A stretch of 64,000 bases of DNA from Stappia taiwanensis. Lineage in GTDB: Bacteria; Pseudomonadota; Alphaproteobacteria; Rhizobiales; Stappiaceae. Made by a program: the position numbers and the translations under genes. Positions 1 to 8,915 of this stretch are shown piece by piece. A model generated the notes under the pieces. The model had not been told where the DNA came from. It worked only from the letters and a program-made list of their open reading frames with translations, and ran no database searches. Each line of letters begins with the position of its first letter. The first letter of the stretch is position 1. The stretch spans positions 558,001 through 622,000 of the forward strand of contig NZ_BMCR01000003.1 of the NCBI RefSeq assembly GCF_014635285.1, written 5' to 3'.

Positions 1-1821
1 GATGGCCGCGCCGTCCTTCTTTTCTTCCGCGCGCAGGATGTTGGCCGCGCGCTTGGTGCCGGCCAGAAGGTTGGCGCCATCGTCGGTGGCGAGGAAGGCG
101 CCCAGCGCCTCGACCCGGCGGACGATCATGAGAAGGTCGTCCTGACCGCCGAGCGCGAACACCGCGTCGATCAGGTCATGGCGCGCGCCCTCGTCCTTCA
201 GATGCACCTTCAGCCGGTCGGCGAAGAAGGCGAGAAGATCGGCGTAGAGCGCATCGGCTTGCGGGGTGCCCGGTTCGCCGGCGGCCGAAAGGTGCGGGGT
301 CGTGGCCGTCCGCAGCCAATCGGTGAGTTTGAGCCGCAGGGCGTTCTCAAGAACGATGCGGATCACGCCAAGAGCGGCGCGGCGCAGGGCGTAAGGGTCC
401 TTGGAGCCGGTCGGCTTCTCGTCGATGGCCCAGAACCCGGTGAGGAGATCGAGCTTGTCGGCAAGCGCAACCGCGATGGCGACCGGATCGGTGGGCACAG
501 CATCGGAGGGGCCCTGCGGCTTGTAATGGTCCTCGATGGCAATGGCGACGGAGGCATCCTCACCCTGCATCTGCGCATAGGTGCGGCCGATCTGGCCCTG
601 TAGTTCGGGGAATTCATAGACCATCTGCGTCGGCAGATCCGCCTTGGCCAGATGCGCCGCGCGCACGGCCTTGTCCGGATCGGCGCCAACCAGCGGCGCC
701 AGCTCCCGGGAAAGCGCCTCAAGCCGCTTCACCCGCGCGCCCTGCGTGCCGAGCTTTTCGTGGAAGACGACGCTGTCGAGCTTCGGCAGGCGGCTTTCCA
801 GCGGTGCCTTCAGGTCCGTGTCCCAGAAGAAGCGGGCATCGGAAAGCCGCGCCCGGATCACCTTCTCGTTGCCGGCGATGACGGTCTTGCCGCCATCCGC
901 AGCCTCGATGTTGGAGACGGCGACGAAGCGGTTGGAGAGCTTGCCGGTCGCCGGATCGCGCAAGACGAAGCATTTCTGGTTGGCGCGGATGGTCAGGCGG
1001 ATCACTTCGTCCGGCAGCTCAAGGAACGCTTCCTCGAAGCTGCCGACCAGCACCACCGGCCATTCGACGAGACCGGCGACCTCTTCCAACAGCCCCTCGT
1101 CCTCGACCAGTTCCAGCCCCAGCGCCATGGCCCGGTTGCGGGCGTCATGGGCGATGATGTCCTTGCGCCGGTCGGCATCGAGCACGACCTTGGCCTTGTC
1201 CAGCTTGTCGGCGTAATCCTCCAGCCGGCGCACCTCGAAGGCGTCCGGGGCAAGGAAGCGGTGGCCGCGTGTCACGTTGCCGGAACGGATGCCGTCGACC
1301 TCGAAGGGCACGACCTCCGGCTCCTCGGTCTCCGGACCGAAGGTCGCGACGATGGAATGCAGCGGGCGCACATAGCGCATGGTGCCTGTGCCCCAGCGCA
1401 TGGACTTCGGCCAGGGGAAGTTGCGGATGATCTCCGGCATCGCCTCGGCGATGATCTCCTCGCTCGGCCGTCCGGGGCGCTCGATCACGGCGACGTAGAA
1501 GTCGCCCTTCTTCGGGTCGGAGGCGACCTCCGCCTGATCGAGGCTCTCCAGTCCGGCACCGCGCAGGAAGCCGGCGACCGCCTTTTCCGGCGCGCCGACG
1601 CGCGGTCCCTTGCGCTCTTCCCGGGTCGGATTCGATCCGGCGGGAAGGCCTGCCACATGCAGCGCCAGCCGGCGCGGGGTGGAGAATGCCTTGGCGCCCT
1701 CATAGGTGAGGCCGGCCTCCACGAGGGCATCGGTGACATGCGACTTCAGGACTTCCGCCGCGCGGCGTTGCATCCGGGCGGGAATTTCCTCGCTGAACAG
1801 CTCCAGGAGAAGATCAGGCAT
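1..1821 (-). CDS. glyS: Glycine--tRNA ligase beta subunit (3' part missing)
   Basis: Beta chain of the tetrameric bacterial glycyl-tRNA synthetase, which charges tRNA-Gly in the cytoplasm. The minus-strand frame is open from the ATG at 1821 to the window edge and gives 607 codons. The family is about 690-710 residues, so roughly the last 90 residues lie outside. The N-terminus [18 protein letters not shown] is the family signature, followed by the glycyl-tRNA synthetase beta body (for example [10 protein letters not shown] and RANQKCFVL). No strong Shine-Dalgarno precedes the ATG. The partner glyQ lies upstream on the same strand but three genes intervene. The truncation is only the window boundary. 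Confidence 0.97.
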   Translation of the reverse strand, partial: MPDLLLELFSEEIPARMQRRAAEVLKSHVTDALVEAGLTYEGAKAFSTPRRLALHVAGLPAGSNPTREERKGPRVGAPEKAVAGFLRGAGLESLDQAEVASDPKKGDFYVAVIERPGRPSEEIIAEAMPEIIRNFPWPKSMRWGTGTMRYVRPLHSIVATFGPETEEPEVVPFEVDGIRSGNVTRGHRFLAPDAFEVRRLEDYADKLDKAKVVLDADRRKDIIAHDARNRAMALGLELVEDEGLLEEVAGLVEWPVVLVGSFEEAFLELPDEVIRLTIRANQKCFVLRDPATGKLSNRFVAVSNIEAADGGKTVIAGNEKVIRARLSDARFFWDTDLKAPLESRLPKLDSVVFHEKLGTQGARVKRLEALSRELAPLVGADPDKAVRAAHLAKADLPTQMVYEFPELQGQIGRTYAQMQGEDASVAIAIEDHYKPQGPSDAVPTDPVAIAVALADKLDLLTGFWAIDEKPTGSKDPYALRRAALGVIRIVLENALRLKLTDWLRTATTPHLSAAGEPGTPQADALYADLLAFFADRLKVHLKDEGARHDLIDAVFALGGQDDLLMIVRRVEALGAFLATDDGANLLAGTKRAANILRAEEKKDGAAI

Positions 1822-1982
1822 CGGGGGCGTCTCGAACGGTTGGGTGAGGGACGCGCGGGCGGGCGCGGCGGATCACGGATGGCGCATCCGGCACGGCAAC
1901 GGCAATCGCCGCTTCGGATGCTGTCCCGCGTCCGTTACCAAGGCGGGGGGGAAAAGTCACCCCCGCTTGGGGCCGCCCGGGC

Positions 1983-3197
1983 TCAAAGGGTGAGAAAAAG
2001 CCGCAGGATGATCGCGTTCGCCAGATCGGTGAAGAAGGCCGCGACCAGCGGCAGAATCAGGAAGGCGCGCGGGGCGGCGCCGAAATGCTTGGTGACCGCG
2101 GTCATGTTGGCAATCGCCGTTGGCGTTGCACCAAGGGCAAAGCCGGCATATCCGGCGCTGAGCACCGCCGCCTCATAGTCCCGCCCCATCAGCGGAAACA
2201 CCACGAACAGGATAAAAAGGGCGGCAATCGCCACCTGCGCGGCGAGGGTCACCAGCATCGGCCCGGCGAGCCCGGCGATGGTCCAGAGCTGCAGGCTCAT
2301 CAGCGACATGGACAGGAAGATGCCGAGCGCCAGATCCGAGACGACGGCAAGCGAGCGGCTGCGCGCTGGCCAGCTCAGGGTGGGGAAGATCTCTGGGACC
2401 GTGTTGGACAGCAGGATGCCGCTGAACAGGCAGACCACGAACAGCGGCAGGTCGAGCCCAGCCGCGGCCAGGGCCTCCTGAAGCACGGCACCCAGCGCAA
2501 TGGCAAGGTTGAGCACCAGGATGGTGCCCATCAGCCCGGTGTGGGTCACGGCGGCGTAGGATTGTTCGTCCCGCTCAAGGCCGATGGTCGGCACCTGATG
2601 GACCTCGTCCCCTGGGACGGCACCTTTCCTGTCGATCAGGTAACTGGCGATCGGTCCGCCGAGCAGGCTGGCGGTGATCAGGCCGAGCGTGGCGGTCGCA
2701 GCGCCCAGCTCGATTGCGCCGGTCACACCGTAGCCGTCGGTCAGGGTGGGACCCCAGGCGATGGCGGTGCCATGACCGCCGATCAGCGAGACCGTCCCGC
2801 CAATCAGGCCAGAGGCAATCGGTTGCCCGAACGCTGCGGCGGCGGTCACCGCGACGATGTTTTGCAGCACCATGTAGCCAATGGTCAGCCCCAGCAGGAT
2901 CACCAGCGGCAGGCCGCCTTTGACAAGGTCGCCGAGACGGGCGTTGAGGCCGATCGAGGTGAAGAAGTAGAGCAGCAGGAAATCCCGCGCGGCGAGCGAG
3001 AAGGTGATCTCGCCAAGCCCGGAAAGATGGGCAACAAGCACCGCGCTGGCGACCAGCATGCCCCCGGAGACCGGTTCGGGGATGTTGTAGCGGTTGAGGA
3101 CCGGAATGGTTCGATTGAGGTGGATGCCGAGGAAATAGACGATGATGGCAAGGTTGAAGCTGGCAAAATCGCCGATGGTGATGGTGTCGCCGCTCAT
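1983..3197 (-). CDS. gltS: Sodium/glutamate symporter
   Basis: Inner-membrane Na+-coupled glutamate carrier of the ESS (GltS) family. At 404 residues it matches the usual length of about 400. It is hydrophobic throughout, with two inverted halves; Gly-rich family segments are visible such as GLIGGTVSLIGGHGTAIAWG near residue 135 and a second-half counterpart near the C-terminus (GYAGFALGATPTAIANMTAV). The ATG at 3197 has AAAGG about 11 nt upstream. It lies between the DUF2207 gene and glyS on the same strand, so it may be co-transcribed, although a 15-bp imperfect hairpin (3229-3269) sits in the gap before it. Confidence 0.93.
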   Translation of the reverse strand: MSGDTITIGDFASFNLAIIVYFLGIHLNRTIPVLNRYNIPEPVSGGMLVASAVLVAHLSGLGEITFSLAARDFLLLYFFTSIGLNARLGDLVKGGLPLVILLGLTIGYMVLQNIVAVTAAAAFGQPIASGLIGGTVSLIGGHGTAIAWGPTLTDGYGVTGAIELGAATATLGLITASLLGGPIASYLIDRKGAVPGDEVHQVPTIGLERDEQSYAAVTHTGLMGTILVLNLAIALGAVLQEALAAAGLDLPLFVVCLFSGILLSNTVPEIFPTLSWPARSRSLAVVSDLALGIFLSMSLMSLQLWTIAGLAGPMLVTLAAQVAIAALFILFVVFPLMGRDYEAAVLSAGYAGFALGATPTAIANMTAVTKHFGAAPRAFLILPLVAAFFTDLANAIILRLFLTL

Positions 3198-3228
3198 CCG
3201 TGCCCGTGCCTTTCCGGTTTCAGCCGTC

Positions 3229-3269
3229 GCTCACGCGATGTCGCGCCGCCGCTTCGACGTCGCGTGAGC
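3229..3269 (-). terminator. Imperfect 15-bp hairpin between DUF2207 gene and gltS
   Basis: Arms at 3229-3243 and 3255-3269 pair over 15 bp with one mismatch and an 11-nt loop. There is no U-tract on either side, so this may be a weak terminator, an attenuator or an mRNA-stabilising hairpin rather than a classical terminator. Confidence 0.4.
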
Positions 3270-3284
3270 ACCGATGATCCTACA

Positions 3285-5243
3285 CTACCAGCCGCCGCCG
3301 CCGCCGCCACCTCCGCCGCCGCCGGAAAAGCCGCCGCCGGAAGATCCCGAGCTGGAGGATTTCGGCGTGGGCAGTGAGGAGGAGAAGGAGCCGGACATGT
3401 CGCCGAGCGTGTTGCCCAGGGTTCCAGCAATGTCGCTGCTGTCGAAATTGCTCCCGCTATAGAAGCGGGGGCTGTAGTGCGCGACCTGTGCGGCGCCGGC
3501 TGCCGAGGCCAGCCAGGTCTGGAAGGCCGTCGCCCAGGGCTTTTCCACCCCGAGCGCCACCGCGTAAGGCAGCAGGGTTTCGAAATGCGACGGGCTCATG
3601 CTCGGCGCGCCGGTCATGTTGAGTCGGTCCTTTTCCGCCACGTTGAGATACATCTTCAGCCCCTCGATCTCATCGAGCACCTTGCGGCCGAGCGCCGTCG
3701 GCGCCCCGAGCAACCAGCCGAACATCAGATTGACGGCGATCAGCGCGACAGCGATCAGTGGCAGGATCGGGATCTCGCCGTCTTGCTGCAAGAGTATCCC
3801 CGCGCCGATCAGATTGCCGGCGCTGAAGAGGGTAAAGATGAGGAGCGCGAGGACAATGCGCGTCACGATCCCCCGCGCGCGCCTGGCTGCCCGACCGATG
3901 TTGATGGCAACCATCACAACCACGACACTGCTCATGATCGCCGGCACAAGCACCGAGATCTGGTCATAGCTGAGCCGACCAAAGGCGAGCAGGGCAAAGA
4001 TGGTGCCGACACTGAGCGCGATGCCGGGGATCAGGTAGAGCCGGTTCTTCTTGAAATAGCGCTGCCGGGTCTCGCCCTCGATGGCGCTGCGGAAGGAGGT
4101 GCCGAGCTTCTGGACCGCCTTGCCGTTCGCCTTGTTGAGCGTCAGCGCGTCTTCGCGCGCATCCAGCCATTTGGCGATGGCCGCTTCGCCGTGTGGGAGG
4201 TCCTTGGTGGTACCCCAGGGCGCCGCAGGGCGTTGCAGGGTGAGGTCGCCGGCAAGGTTGTCCAGATGCAGCCGGCCCTTGACCGCAAGGCTGAGGCAGG
4301 CGGCGGACAGCGCGCCCCAGCCGCCATCGCCGAAGCCCTTGTTGGCGATGTAGTTGGTGAGGGCCGGCGACAGCCCCGCGGGAGGCTCGAAGCGGGGGAA
4401 GATCACGCCGGCGGGCGGATCCCGCCCGACGGTCCACCAGGCCCAGAGGTAGTAGCCCAGCACCAGCAGGATGCCGAAACCGCCGAGGATCTGTGCCCGG
4501 TAATCGAGGAAGAAATACCCCAGCTTCTGATCGGTGCCCGGCCGGGCGATGCTGCCGGCCGGCAGGGTGACCACGACACTGATCCCTTCGCCAGGGCCAA
4601 GGGGCTGGGTGGTGGTGAAGAGCACGCTGCGTCCGCCGTCTTCCTCTCGGGCGGAGAACGCCTTGCCGGTATCGCCATAGGCGCCGGTGTAGCCGTCCGT
4701 TTCCAGCGCCGAGGTTCCCTCGGGCAGGATGATCCGCGCCGCCGCCCGGTCGATGGGGAAGGCCCATTCGTTGCCGGTGGCGTTCCAGTAGATCTCGTCA
4801 TGCGTGTCGAAGAACCGGACAAGCCGGGTCAGCTTGTAGACGATGCGGTAGGTATGTTCCCCCCGGGAAAGAAGCGTATTTTCATTGCCGATGTAGATCC
4901 GCACGCCGTCGCCGCCGTGGTTGACTGAGGAGCCATCGGGGACGCCGTCCCGCTCAACGGAAACCAGCTCGAACCCGGCCTTGTGCCGGCGCCCGTCGCC
5001 GCCTTCGAAGGTTAGGGGCAGGTCGCGGAAGATGCCACGCCGGATCTGATTGCCCTCGGCGCGAACCTTGATCGCCTCGGTGACGGTGAAGGTACCGTCG
5101 GCGGCAACGTCAACGGTGGAGCTGAAGGATAGAATGCGCTCGTCGGCCTGGGCCAGCAGCGTCGACAGTACCAGCAGAACGCCTGCGACCAGAAGCGTGG
5201 CGAGGGGAACGGTAGGGCGGAGAGAAGCAGAGATGAAAGGCAT
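3285..5243 (-). CDS. DUF2207 domain membrane protein with poly-glycine tail
   Basis: A 652-residue predicted membrane protein of the DUF2207 family, function unknown. It has an N-terminal signal/hydrophobic segment (residues 12-33, ending LLAQADE). A large extracytoplasmic beta-rich domain follows ([20 protein letters not shown], then [15 protein letters not shown]). After it come a membrane helix near residue 255, a cytoplasmic region, two or more helices near 405-510, and a C-terminal domain. The protein ends in a Gly-run ([10 protein letters not shown]... W) encoded by a CCG-type triplet repeat. The same architecture, with a Gly-rich end, is usual in the family. It starts 6 bp after the LemA gene; LemA and DUF2207 genes are commonly paired, so they probably act together at the envelope. 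Confidence 0.85.
   Translation of the reverse strand: MPFISASLRPTVPLATLLVAGVLLVLSTLLAQADERILSFSSTVDVAADGTFTVTEAIKVRAEGNQIRRGIFRDLPLTFEGGDGRRHKAGFELVSVERDGVPDGSSVNHGGDGVRIYIGNENTLLSRGEHTYRIVYKLTRLVRFFDTHDEIYWNATGNEWAFPIDRAAARIILPEGTSALETDGYTGAYGDTGKAFSAREEDGGRSVLFTTTQPLGPGEGISVVVTLPAGSIARPGTDQKLGYFFLDYRAQILGGFGILLVLGYYLWAWWTVGRDPPAGVIFPRFEPPAGLSPALTNYIANKGFGDGGWGALSAACLSLAVKGRLHLDNLAGDLTLQRPAAPWGTTKDLPHGEAAIAKWLDAREDALTLNKANGKAVQKLGTSFRSAIEGETRQRYFKKNRLYLIPGIALSVGTIFALLAFGRLSYDQISVLVPAIMSSVVVVMVAINIGRAARRARGIVTRIVLALLIFTLFSAGNLIGAGILLQQDGEIPILPLIAVALIAVNLMFGWLLGAPTALGRKVLDEIEGLKMYLNVAEKDRLNMTGAPSMSPSHFETLLPYAVALGVEKPWATAFQTWLASAAGAAQVAHYSPRFYSGSNFDSSDIAGTLGNTLGDMSGSFSSSLPTPKSSSSGSSGGGFSGGGGGGGGGGGW
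3291..3327. repeat. CCG/GCC triplet repeat encoding poly-Gly
   Basis: A run of nearly pure CCG triplets (with two CCA/CCT interruptions) inside the 3' end of the DUF2207 gene. It encodes the terminal glycine tract on the minus strand. Such a run could vary in length by replication slippage without changing the frame. Confidence 0.8.
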
Positions 5244-5249
5244 GATCGG

Positions 5250-5807
5250 TCAGAAGTCGACCTTGGGAACGGCGCGTTCGCGGGCGTCCTCGATCTCGAA
5301 ATAGTCCTCGTGCGAGAAGCCGAACCGGCTGGCGACCAGATTGGAGGGGAAGCTCTCGACCATGACATTCAGGGCGCGCACGGCGCCATTGTAGTAGCGG
5401 CGGGCCATTTGCAGGGCCTCTTCCACCTTGTCGAGGGAGGCGTGCAGGTCGCGAAAGCCATCGTTGGCCTTCAGGTCCGGATAGGCCTCGGCGACAGCGA
5501 ACAGGCGTCCGAGCGCCTGGGACAGCATCCCTTCCGCCTGCGCTCGTCCGGCAACGTCGTCGCGCGGCAGATCGGCGGCGCGCGCCCGCATCTCGGTCAC
5601 CTCGTCCAGGGCGGCGCGCTCATGAGCGGCGTAGCCCTTCACCGTCTCGACCAGATTGGGAATGAGGTCGGCGCGGCGCTTCAACTGGACGTCGATGCCG
5701 CTCCAGCCCTCGCGCACCATCTGCCGTTTCCGGACCAGACCATTATACAGCGTAATGAGATAGAGGCCGATCAGGACGATCAGCCCGAGCACGATCCAGG
5801 TGGTCAT
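5250..5807 (-). CDS. LemA family protein
   Basis: A 185-residue LemA-family protein: one N-terminal membrane anchor (TTWIVLGLIVLIGLYLITLY, residues 2-21) followed by a helical domain with the family hallmarks GWSGIDVQLKRRADLIPNLV and RRYYNGAVRALN near the C-terminus. The ATG at 5807 is preferred over an in-frame upstream start at 5867 because GGAGG stands 6-7 nt before it and the membrane helix then begins at once, as in homologues. The family is found at the inner membrane with unclear function and is often next to DUF2207, as here. glyQ ends up only 74 bp upstream, suggesting one transcript glyQ-lemA-DUF2207. Confidence 0.9.
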   Translation of the reverse strand: MTTWIVLGLIVLIGLYLITLYNGLVRKRQMVREGWSGIDVQLKRRADLIPNLVETVKGYAAHERAALDEVTEMRARAADLPRDDVAGRAQAEGMLSQALGRLFAVAEAYPDLKANDGFRDLHASLDKVEEALQMARRYYNGAVRALNVMVESFPSNLVASRFGFSHEDYFEIEDARERAVPKVDF

Positions 5808-5880
5808 GCGGATATTCCTCCGGAGGTGAAGCTGCCGCACCCTAGTGCGTGCGGCTGCCCTTGTCACCGGAGGGGGACGA

Positions 5881-6840
5881 TCAGCCCACGGAATACCCGA
5901 CGCCGCCGGCTTCGGTCTCCAGAAAGGCCGCGCCGCAGGCCTTGGCCAGCTCGCGCACCCGCAGGATGTAGCTCTGCCGCTCGGTGACCGAGATCACCCC
6001 GCGCGCGTCCAGCAGGTTGAACGCATGGCTGGCCTTGATGCACTGGTCATAGGCCGGCAGCACCATCTGGTGCACCTTGGCGCCGGCCGCGTCGCGGGCC
6101 TTGGCGCCGGCCTCCAGCAGCCGCTGGCATTCCTCTTCCGCATCCTTGAAGTGGCGGAACAGCATGTCCGTGTCGGCATGCTCGAAATTGTGCCGGGAAT
6201 ACTCCTGCTCGGCCTGAAGGAACACATCGCCATAGGAGATGCGCTCATCGCCCTCACGGCCGTTGTAGTTCAGGTCGTAGACGTTATCGACGCCCTGAAT
6301 GTACATGGCCAGTCGCTCCAGGCCATAGGTCAGCTCGCCGGAGACCGGCGCGCATTCGAACCCGGCCACCTGCTGGAAATAGGTGAACTGCGACACTTCC
6401 ATGCCATCGCACCAGCATTCCCAGCCAAGGCCCCAGGCGCCGAGCGTCGGGCTTTCCCAGTCGTCCTCGACGAAGCGCACGTCATGCAGCGCCGGATCGA
6501 GGCCGATGGCGTAAAGGCTCTGCAGGTAGAGGTCCTGCAGGTTCGCCGGCGACGGCTTCATGATCACCTGGAACTGGTAGTAGTGCTGCAGCCGGTTCGG
6601 GTTCTCGCCATAGCGACCGTCCGTCGGCCGGCGCGAGGGCTGCACATAGGCCGCCTTCCACGGGCGCGGGCCGAGCGAGCGCAGGGTGGTCGCGGGATGA
6701 AAGGTGCCGGCGCCGACTTCCATGTCATACGGCTGCAGCACGGCGCAGCCCTGATCCGCCCAGAAGCGCTGCAGGGTGAGGATCAGTCCCTGAAAGGAGT
6801 TTTCGGGGCGCATGTGCGGGGCGACCGCTTCGCTTGCCAT
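5881..6840 (-). CDS. glyQ: Glycine--tRNA ligase alpha subunit
   Basis: Alpha (catalytic) chain of bacterial glycyl-tRNA synthetase. The 319 residues include [55 protein letters not shown] and [18 protein letters not shown], all class II GlyRS-alpha core motifs. The ATG at 6840 has AAGGA about 7 nt upstream and gives the normal family length; an in-frame start at 6915 would add 25 atypical residues. It is the first gene of the minus-strand block that ends with glyS. Confidence 0.98.
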   Translation of the reverse strand: MASEAVAPHMRPENSFQGLILTLQRFWADQGCAVLQPYDMEVGAGTFHPATTLRSLGPRPWKAAYVQPSRRPTDGRYGENPNRLQHYYQFQVIMKPSPANLQDLYLQSLYAIGLDPALHDVRFVEDDWESPTLGAWGLGWECWCDGMEVSQFTYFQQVAGFECAPVSGELTYGLERLAMYIQGVDNVYDLNYNGREGDERISYGDVFLQAEQEYSRHNFEHADTDMLFRHFKDAEEECQRLLEAGAKARDAAGAKVHQMVLPAYDQCIKASHAFNLLDARGVISVTERQSYILRVRELAKACGAAFLETEAGGVGYSVG

Positions 6841-7166
6841 GATGTGGTGTCCTTGCCGCTGCCGGAATCTGCCGGTCCCGGAAAGGGCCGGGCCGTCGCT
6901 GCCGTCTGGTGCCACTATCGCCCCGCCCCGTCAAGACGGGCAGGCGGGGAAACGCCCGTGCCGGGATAGCTCATCTGGCGAGGGCGGGACGGACCGCCCC
7001 CATGTAGGGAAAAGGCTCCGGCCTGTGCTGAGCATCACATCCTGAAATCTTCCCTAGGGGCAGTATGAAGTCACAGGGCGAGCCGACGCCAGAAACCGGC
7101 CCCTGATCACGGAGCGAGAAGATCTGAACGGGTGGTCCGTTCAGCAAGGATCCGGAGGGAAGCGAC
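6841..7166. other. Divergent intergenic region glyQ / secreted protein
   Basis: Contains promoters for glyQ (minus) and the secreted protein at 7167 (plus), neither of which I can place firmly. A perfect 8-bp hairpin (CTGAACGG, loop GTGGT, CCGTTCAG; 7124-7144) lies in the 5' leader of the plus-strand gene, 8 nt before its GGAGG. Confidence 0.5.
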
Positions 7167-7577
7167 ATGACCGACCTGCGCCGACTGACATTTTTGAGCC
7201 TCGTCACCGTTTCGATGGCGATTGCCGGAAGCCAGGCCATGGCCCAGAGCAGCACGAGCGGCGGAAACGGCGGCGGCGGAACGGCCTCGGCCGGGACGGA
7301 TCAGGGAGCATCCGTCGATGGCAGCAGCGGCGGCGGACGTCGCGGCTGGGGACCGAAAAGCAGCGTTGCCGGTCCGATCCTCTGTGCCACGCCGAGCTGC
7401 ATGGCCGCTGCCGCAGCGGTCACCCATGTCCCGGGCAAGCCGCGTCGGCCCGTGCGCCCCCGTCCGGTGCGGCTGAAGAAGGAGGAGGGATGCAGCAAGA
7501 TCCGCTACGTCTATCCCAACGGCACGGTGATCATCCAGTCCGACTGCCCGCGCCCGGTGCTCGGCACCCATCAGTGA
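7167..7577 (+). CDS. Hypothetical secreted small protein
   Basis: A 136-residue protein that I do not recognise. The N-terminus is a clear Sec signal peptide (basic MTDLRR, hydrophobic LTFLSLVTVSMAIAGSQ, AMAQ cleavage site about residue 27). The mature part starts with a Gly/Ser-rich stretch, then has two cysteines close together (ILCATPSC), a basic Pro-Arg segment (GKPRRPVRPRPVRLKK), and a compact end with two more cysteines (EGCSKIRYVYPNGTVIIQSDCP) that could form disulfides. GGAGG is well placed before the ATG. It seems monocistronic, convergent with the CDF gene. Confidence 0.75.
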   Translation: MTDLRRLTFLSLVTVSMAIAGSQAMAQSSTSGGNGGGGTASAGTDQGASVDGSSGGGRRGWGPKSSVAGPILCATPSCMAAAAAVTHVPGKPRRPVRPRPVRLKKEEGCSKIRYVYPNGTVIIQSDCPRPVLGTHQ

Positions 7578-7664
7578 CCGGGCCATTTATGAAACGTCCG
7601 AGAACGGGGGCGCCAGCTGCGCTCCCGTTTCCGTTTGCTGGTGGCGTCCGCGAGCTCGTGCGGA

Positions 7665-8336
7665 TCAGGCCGCCGGCGTGTTCTGGCCCTGCGCCGCCTC
7701 GTGATCACGCACATGGGGGCTGAGCGACGCCTGCCGTTCCCGCACCGCCTGGACGATAATCTGGAAGGCGGAGGACAGGAACAGGCCGGCCATCAGCCCG
7801 GCCACGATCAGGTCCGGCCAACCGGTGCCCGTGCCCCAGACCCCGAGGGCCGCCGCCATCACGGCGATGTTGCCGATGGCGTCATTGCGCGAACACAGCC
7901 AGACCGAGCGCACATTGGCGTCCCCGTCCTTGTAGCGCATCAAAAGTCCGACACTGGCAAGGTTCGCCGCCAGCGCCATGACGCCGATCACCCCCATGAC
8001 CTCGGCTTGCGGAACGCCCAGCACCAGCACCTGATAGAGCGTCGAGCCGAACACCCAGAGCCCCATCAGGAGCAGGCTGAGGCCCTTGGCGAGCGCCGCC
8101 GTGGTACGCACCCTGATTGAGGCGCCGATCACCGCCAGCGAAATACCGTAGGTCAGCGCATCGCCGAAGAAATCGAGCGCGTCGGCCTGCAGCGCCTGCG
8201 ACTTGGCCATGTGACCGGCCACCATCTCCACCGCGAACATGCCGGCGTTGAGGGCGATGACGATCCACAGCCGGCGTTTGTAATCGGCCGATAGCCCTTC
8301 GAATGTCCCGTGATCGTGTCCGCAGCACGCACCCAT
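7665..8336 (-). CDS. CDF-type cation exporter, short form
   Basis: A 223-residue cation diffusion facilitator, an inner-membrane exporter of divalent metal driven by protons. The N-terminus MGACCGHDHG is a Cys/His metal-binding cluster. Five to six membrane helices follow, with the DALDFFGDAL metal site (Asp-x3-Asp type) in TM2 and NDAIGN in TM5. The cytoplasmic C-terminal domain of larger CDFs is missing, as in other short members. The start at 8336 has AAGGAG 6-7 nt upstream; an upstream in-frame start at 8477 would run through the promoter. It is divergent from, and very probably controlled by, the MerR gene at 8425. Confidence 0.9.
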   Translation of the reverse strand: MGACCGHDHGTFEGLSADYKRRLWIVIALNAGMFAVEMVAGHMAKSQALQADALDFFGDALTYGISLAVIGASIRVRTTAALAKGLSLLLMGLWVFGSTLYQVLVLGVPQAEVMGVIGVMALAANLASVGLLMRYKDGDANVRSVWLCSRNDAIGNIAVMAAALGVWGTGTGWPDLIVAGLMAGLFLSSAFQIIVQAVRERQASLSPHVRDHEAAQGQNTPAA

Positions 8337-8379
8337 TCCTGTCTCCTTGCAAATCCGTGTCTTGTTTGCTGTTGAGAGG

Positions 8380-8410
8380 AGCCTAAATGCTCTAGTAACT
8401 ATAGGTTCAA
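8380..8410 (-). promoter_or_regulatory. MerR-type promoter/operator of the cation exporter
   Basis: Read on the minus strand: -35 TTGAAC (8410-8405) and -10 TAGGCT (8385-8380) are separated by exactly 19 bp, the over-long spacer that MerR-family activators correct by untwisting DNA. Inside the spacer lies the dyad CTATAGT-T-ACTAGAG (8404-8390), 6 of 7 positions symmetric, closely resembling known zinc/cadmium/lead MerR operators. Confidence 0.88.
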
Positions 8411-8424
8411 GAGGAAAATTCGCG

Positions 8425-8838
8425 ATGTTGACGATTGGCGAGCTGGCGCGGGCGACCGGGGTGAAGGTACCGACCATCCGCTATTATGAGAAGCTCGGGC
8501 TGATCGCCGAGCCAACCCGCAGCGAGGGCAATCAGCGGCGCTATGCCGGTCCGGCCCGCGAGCGCCTGTCCTTCATTCGCCATGCGCGCGATCTCGGGCT
8601 GTCGCTCGATGCGATTCGCGAGCTGCTGCATTTGAGCGAAAACCCGGACATGCCCTGCGCCGAGGCGCATGTGATCGCCGGGGCGCATCTTGCCGCCACA
8701 AGGGCGCGCATTGCCCAGTTGCAGCGGTTGGAGGCGGAGCTGGCGCGCATCACCTCGGGCTGCGACACCAGCACCATCGGCGATTGCCATGTCATTCACG
8801 CGCTTGCCGATCACGGCCTGTGCGGCGGCGACCACTGA
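8425..8838 (+). CDS. MerR-family metal-responsive regulator
   Basis: A 137-residue MerR regulator: winged HTH at residues 2-40 (LTIGELARATGVKVPTIRYYEKLGLI), then the long dimerisation helix (residues 85-110) and a C-terminal metal loop. Cys78, Cys113, Cys121 and Cys133 are placed as in ZntR/CadR/PbrR-type sensors, so a divalent metal such as Zn, Cd or Pb is the likely inducer. The ATG at 8425 has GAGGAAA upstream; a longer in-frame start at 8347 would read through the operator. It is divergent from the CDF exporter, and the shared operator suggests control of both. Confidence 0.92.
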   Translation: MLTIGELARATGVKVPTIRYYEKLGLIAEPTRSEGNQRRYAGPARERLSFIRHARDLGLSLDAIRELLHLSENPDMPCAEAHVIAGAHLAATRARIAQLQRLEAELARITSGCDTSTIGDCHVIHALADHGLCGGDH

Positions 8839-8915
8839 CCGGGCGCAGACGCCTTGCCGTGGGACCCGCGCCGGAACTGAGCCGATCCGGCGCGGGGCGT
8901 TTCTATGCGGAAGCC

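Noticed and set aside
1-1821. glyS as a truncated pseudogene
   Set aside because: The frame is intact to the first base of the window; the missing end is due to the window edge.
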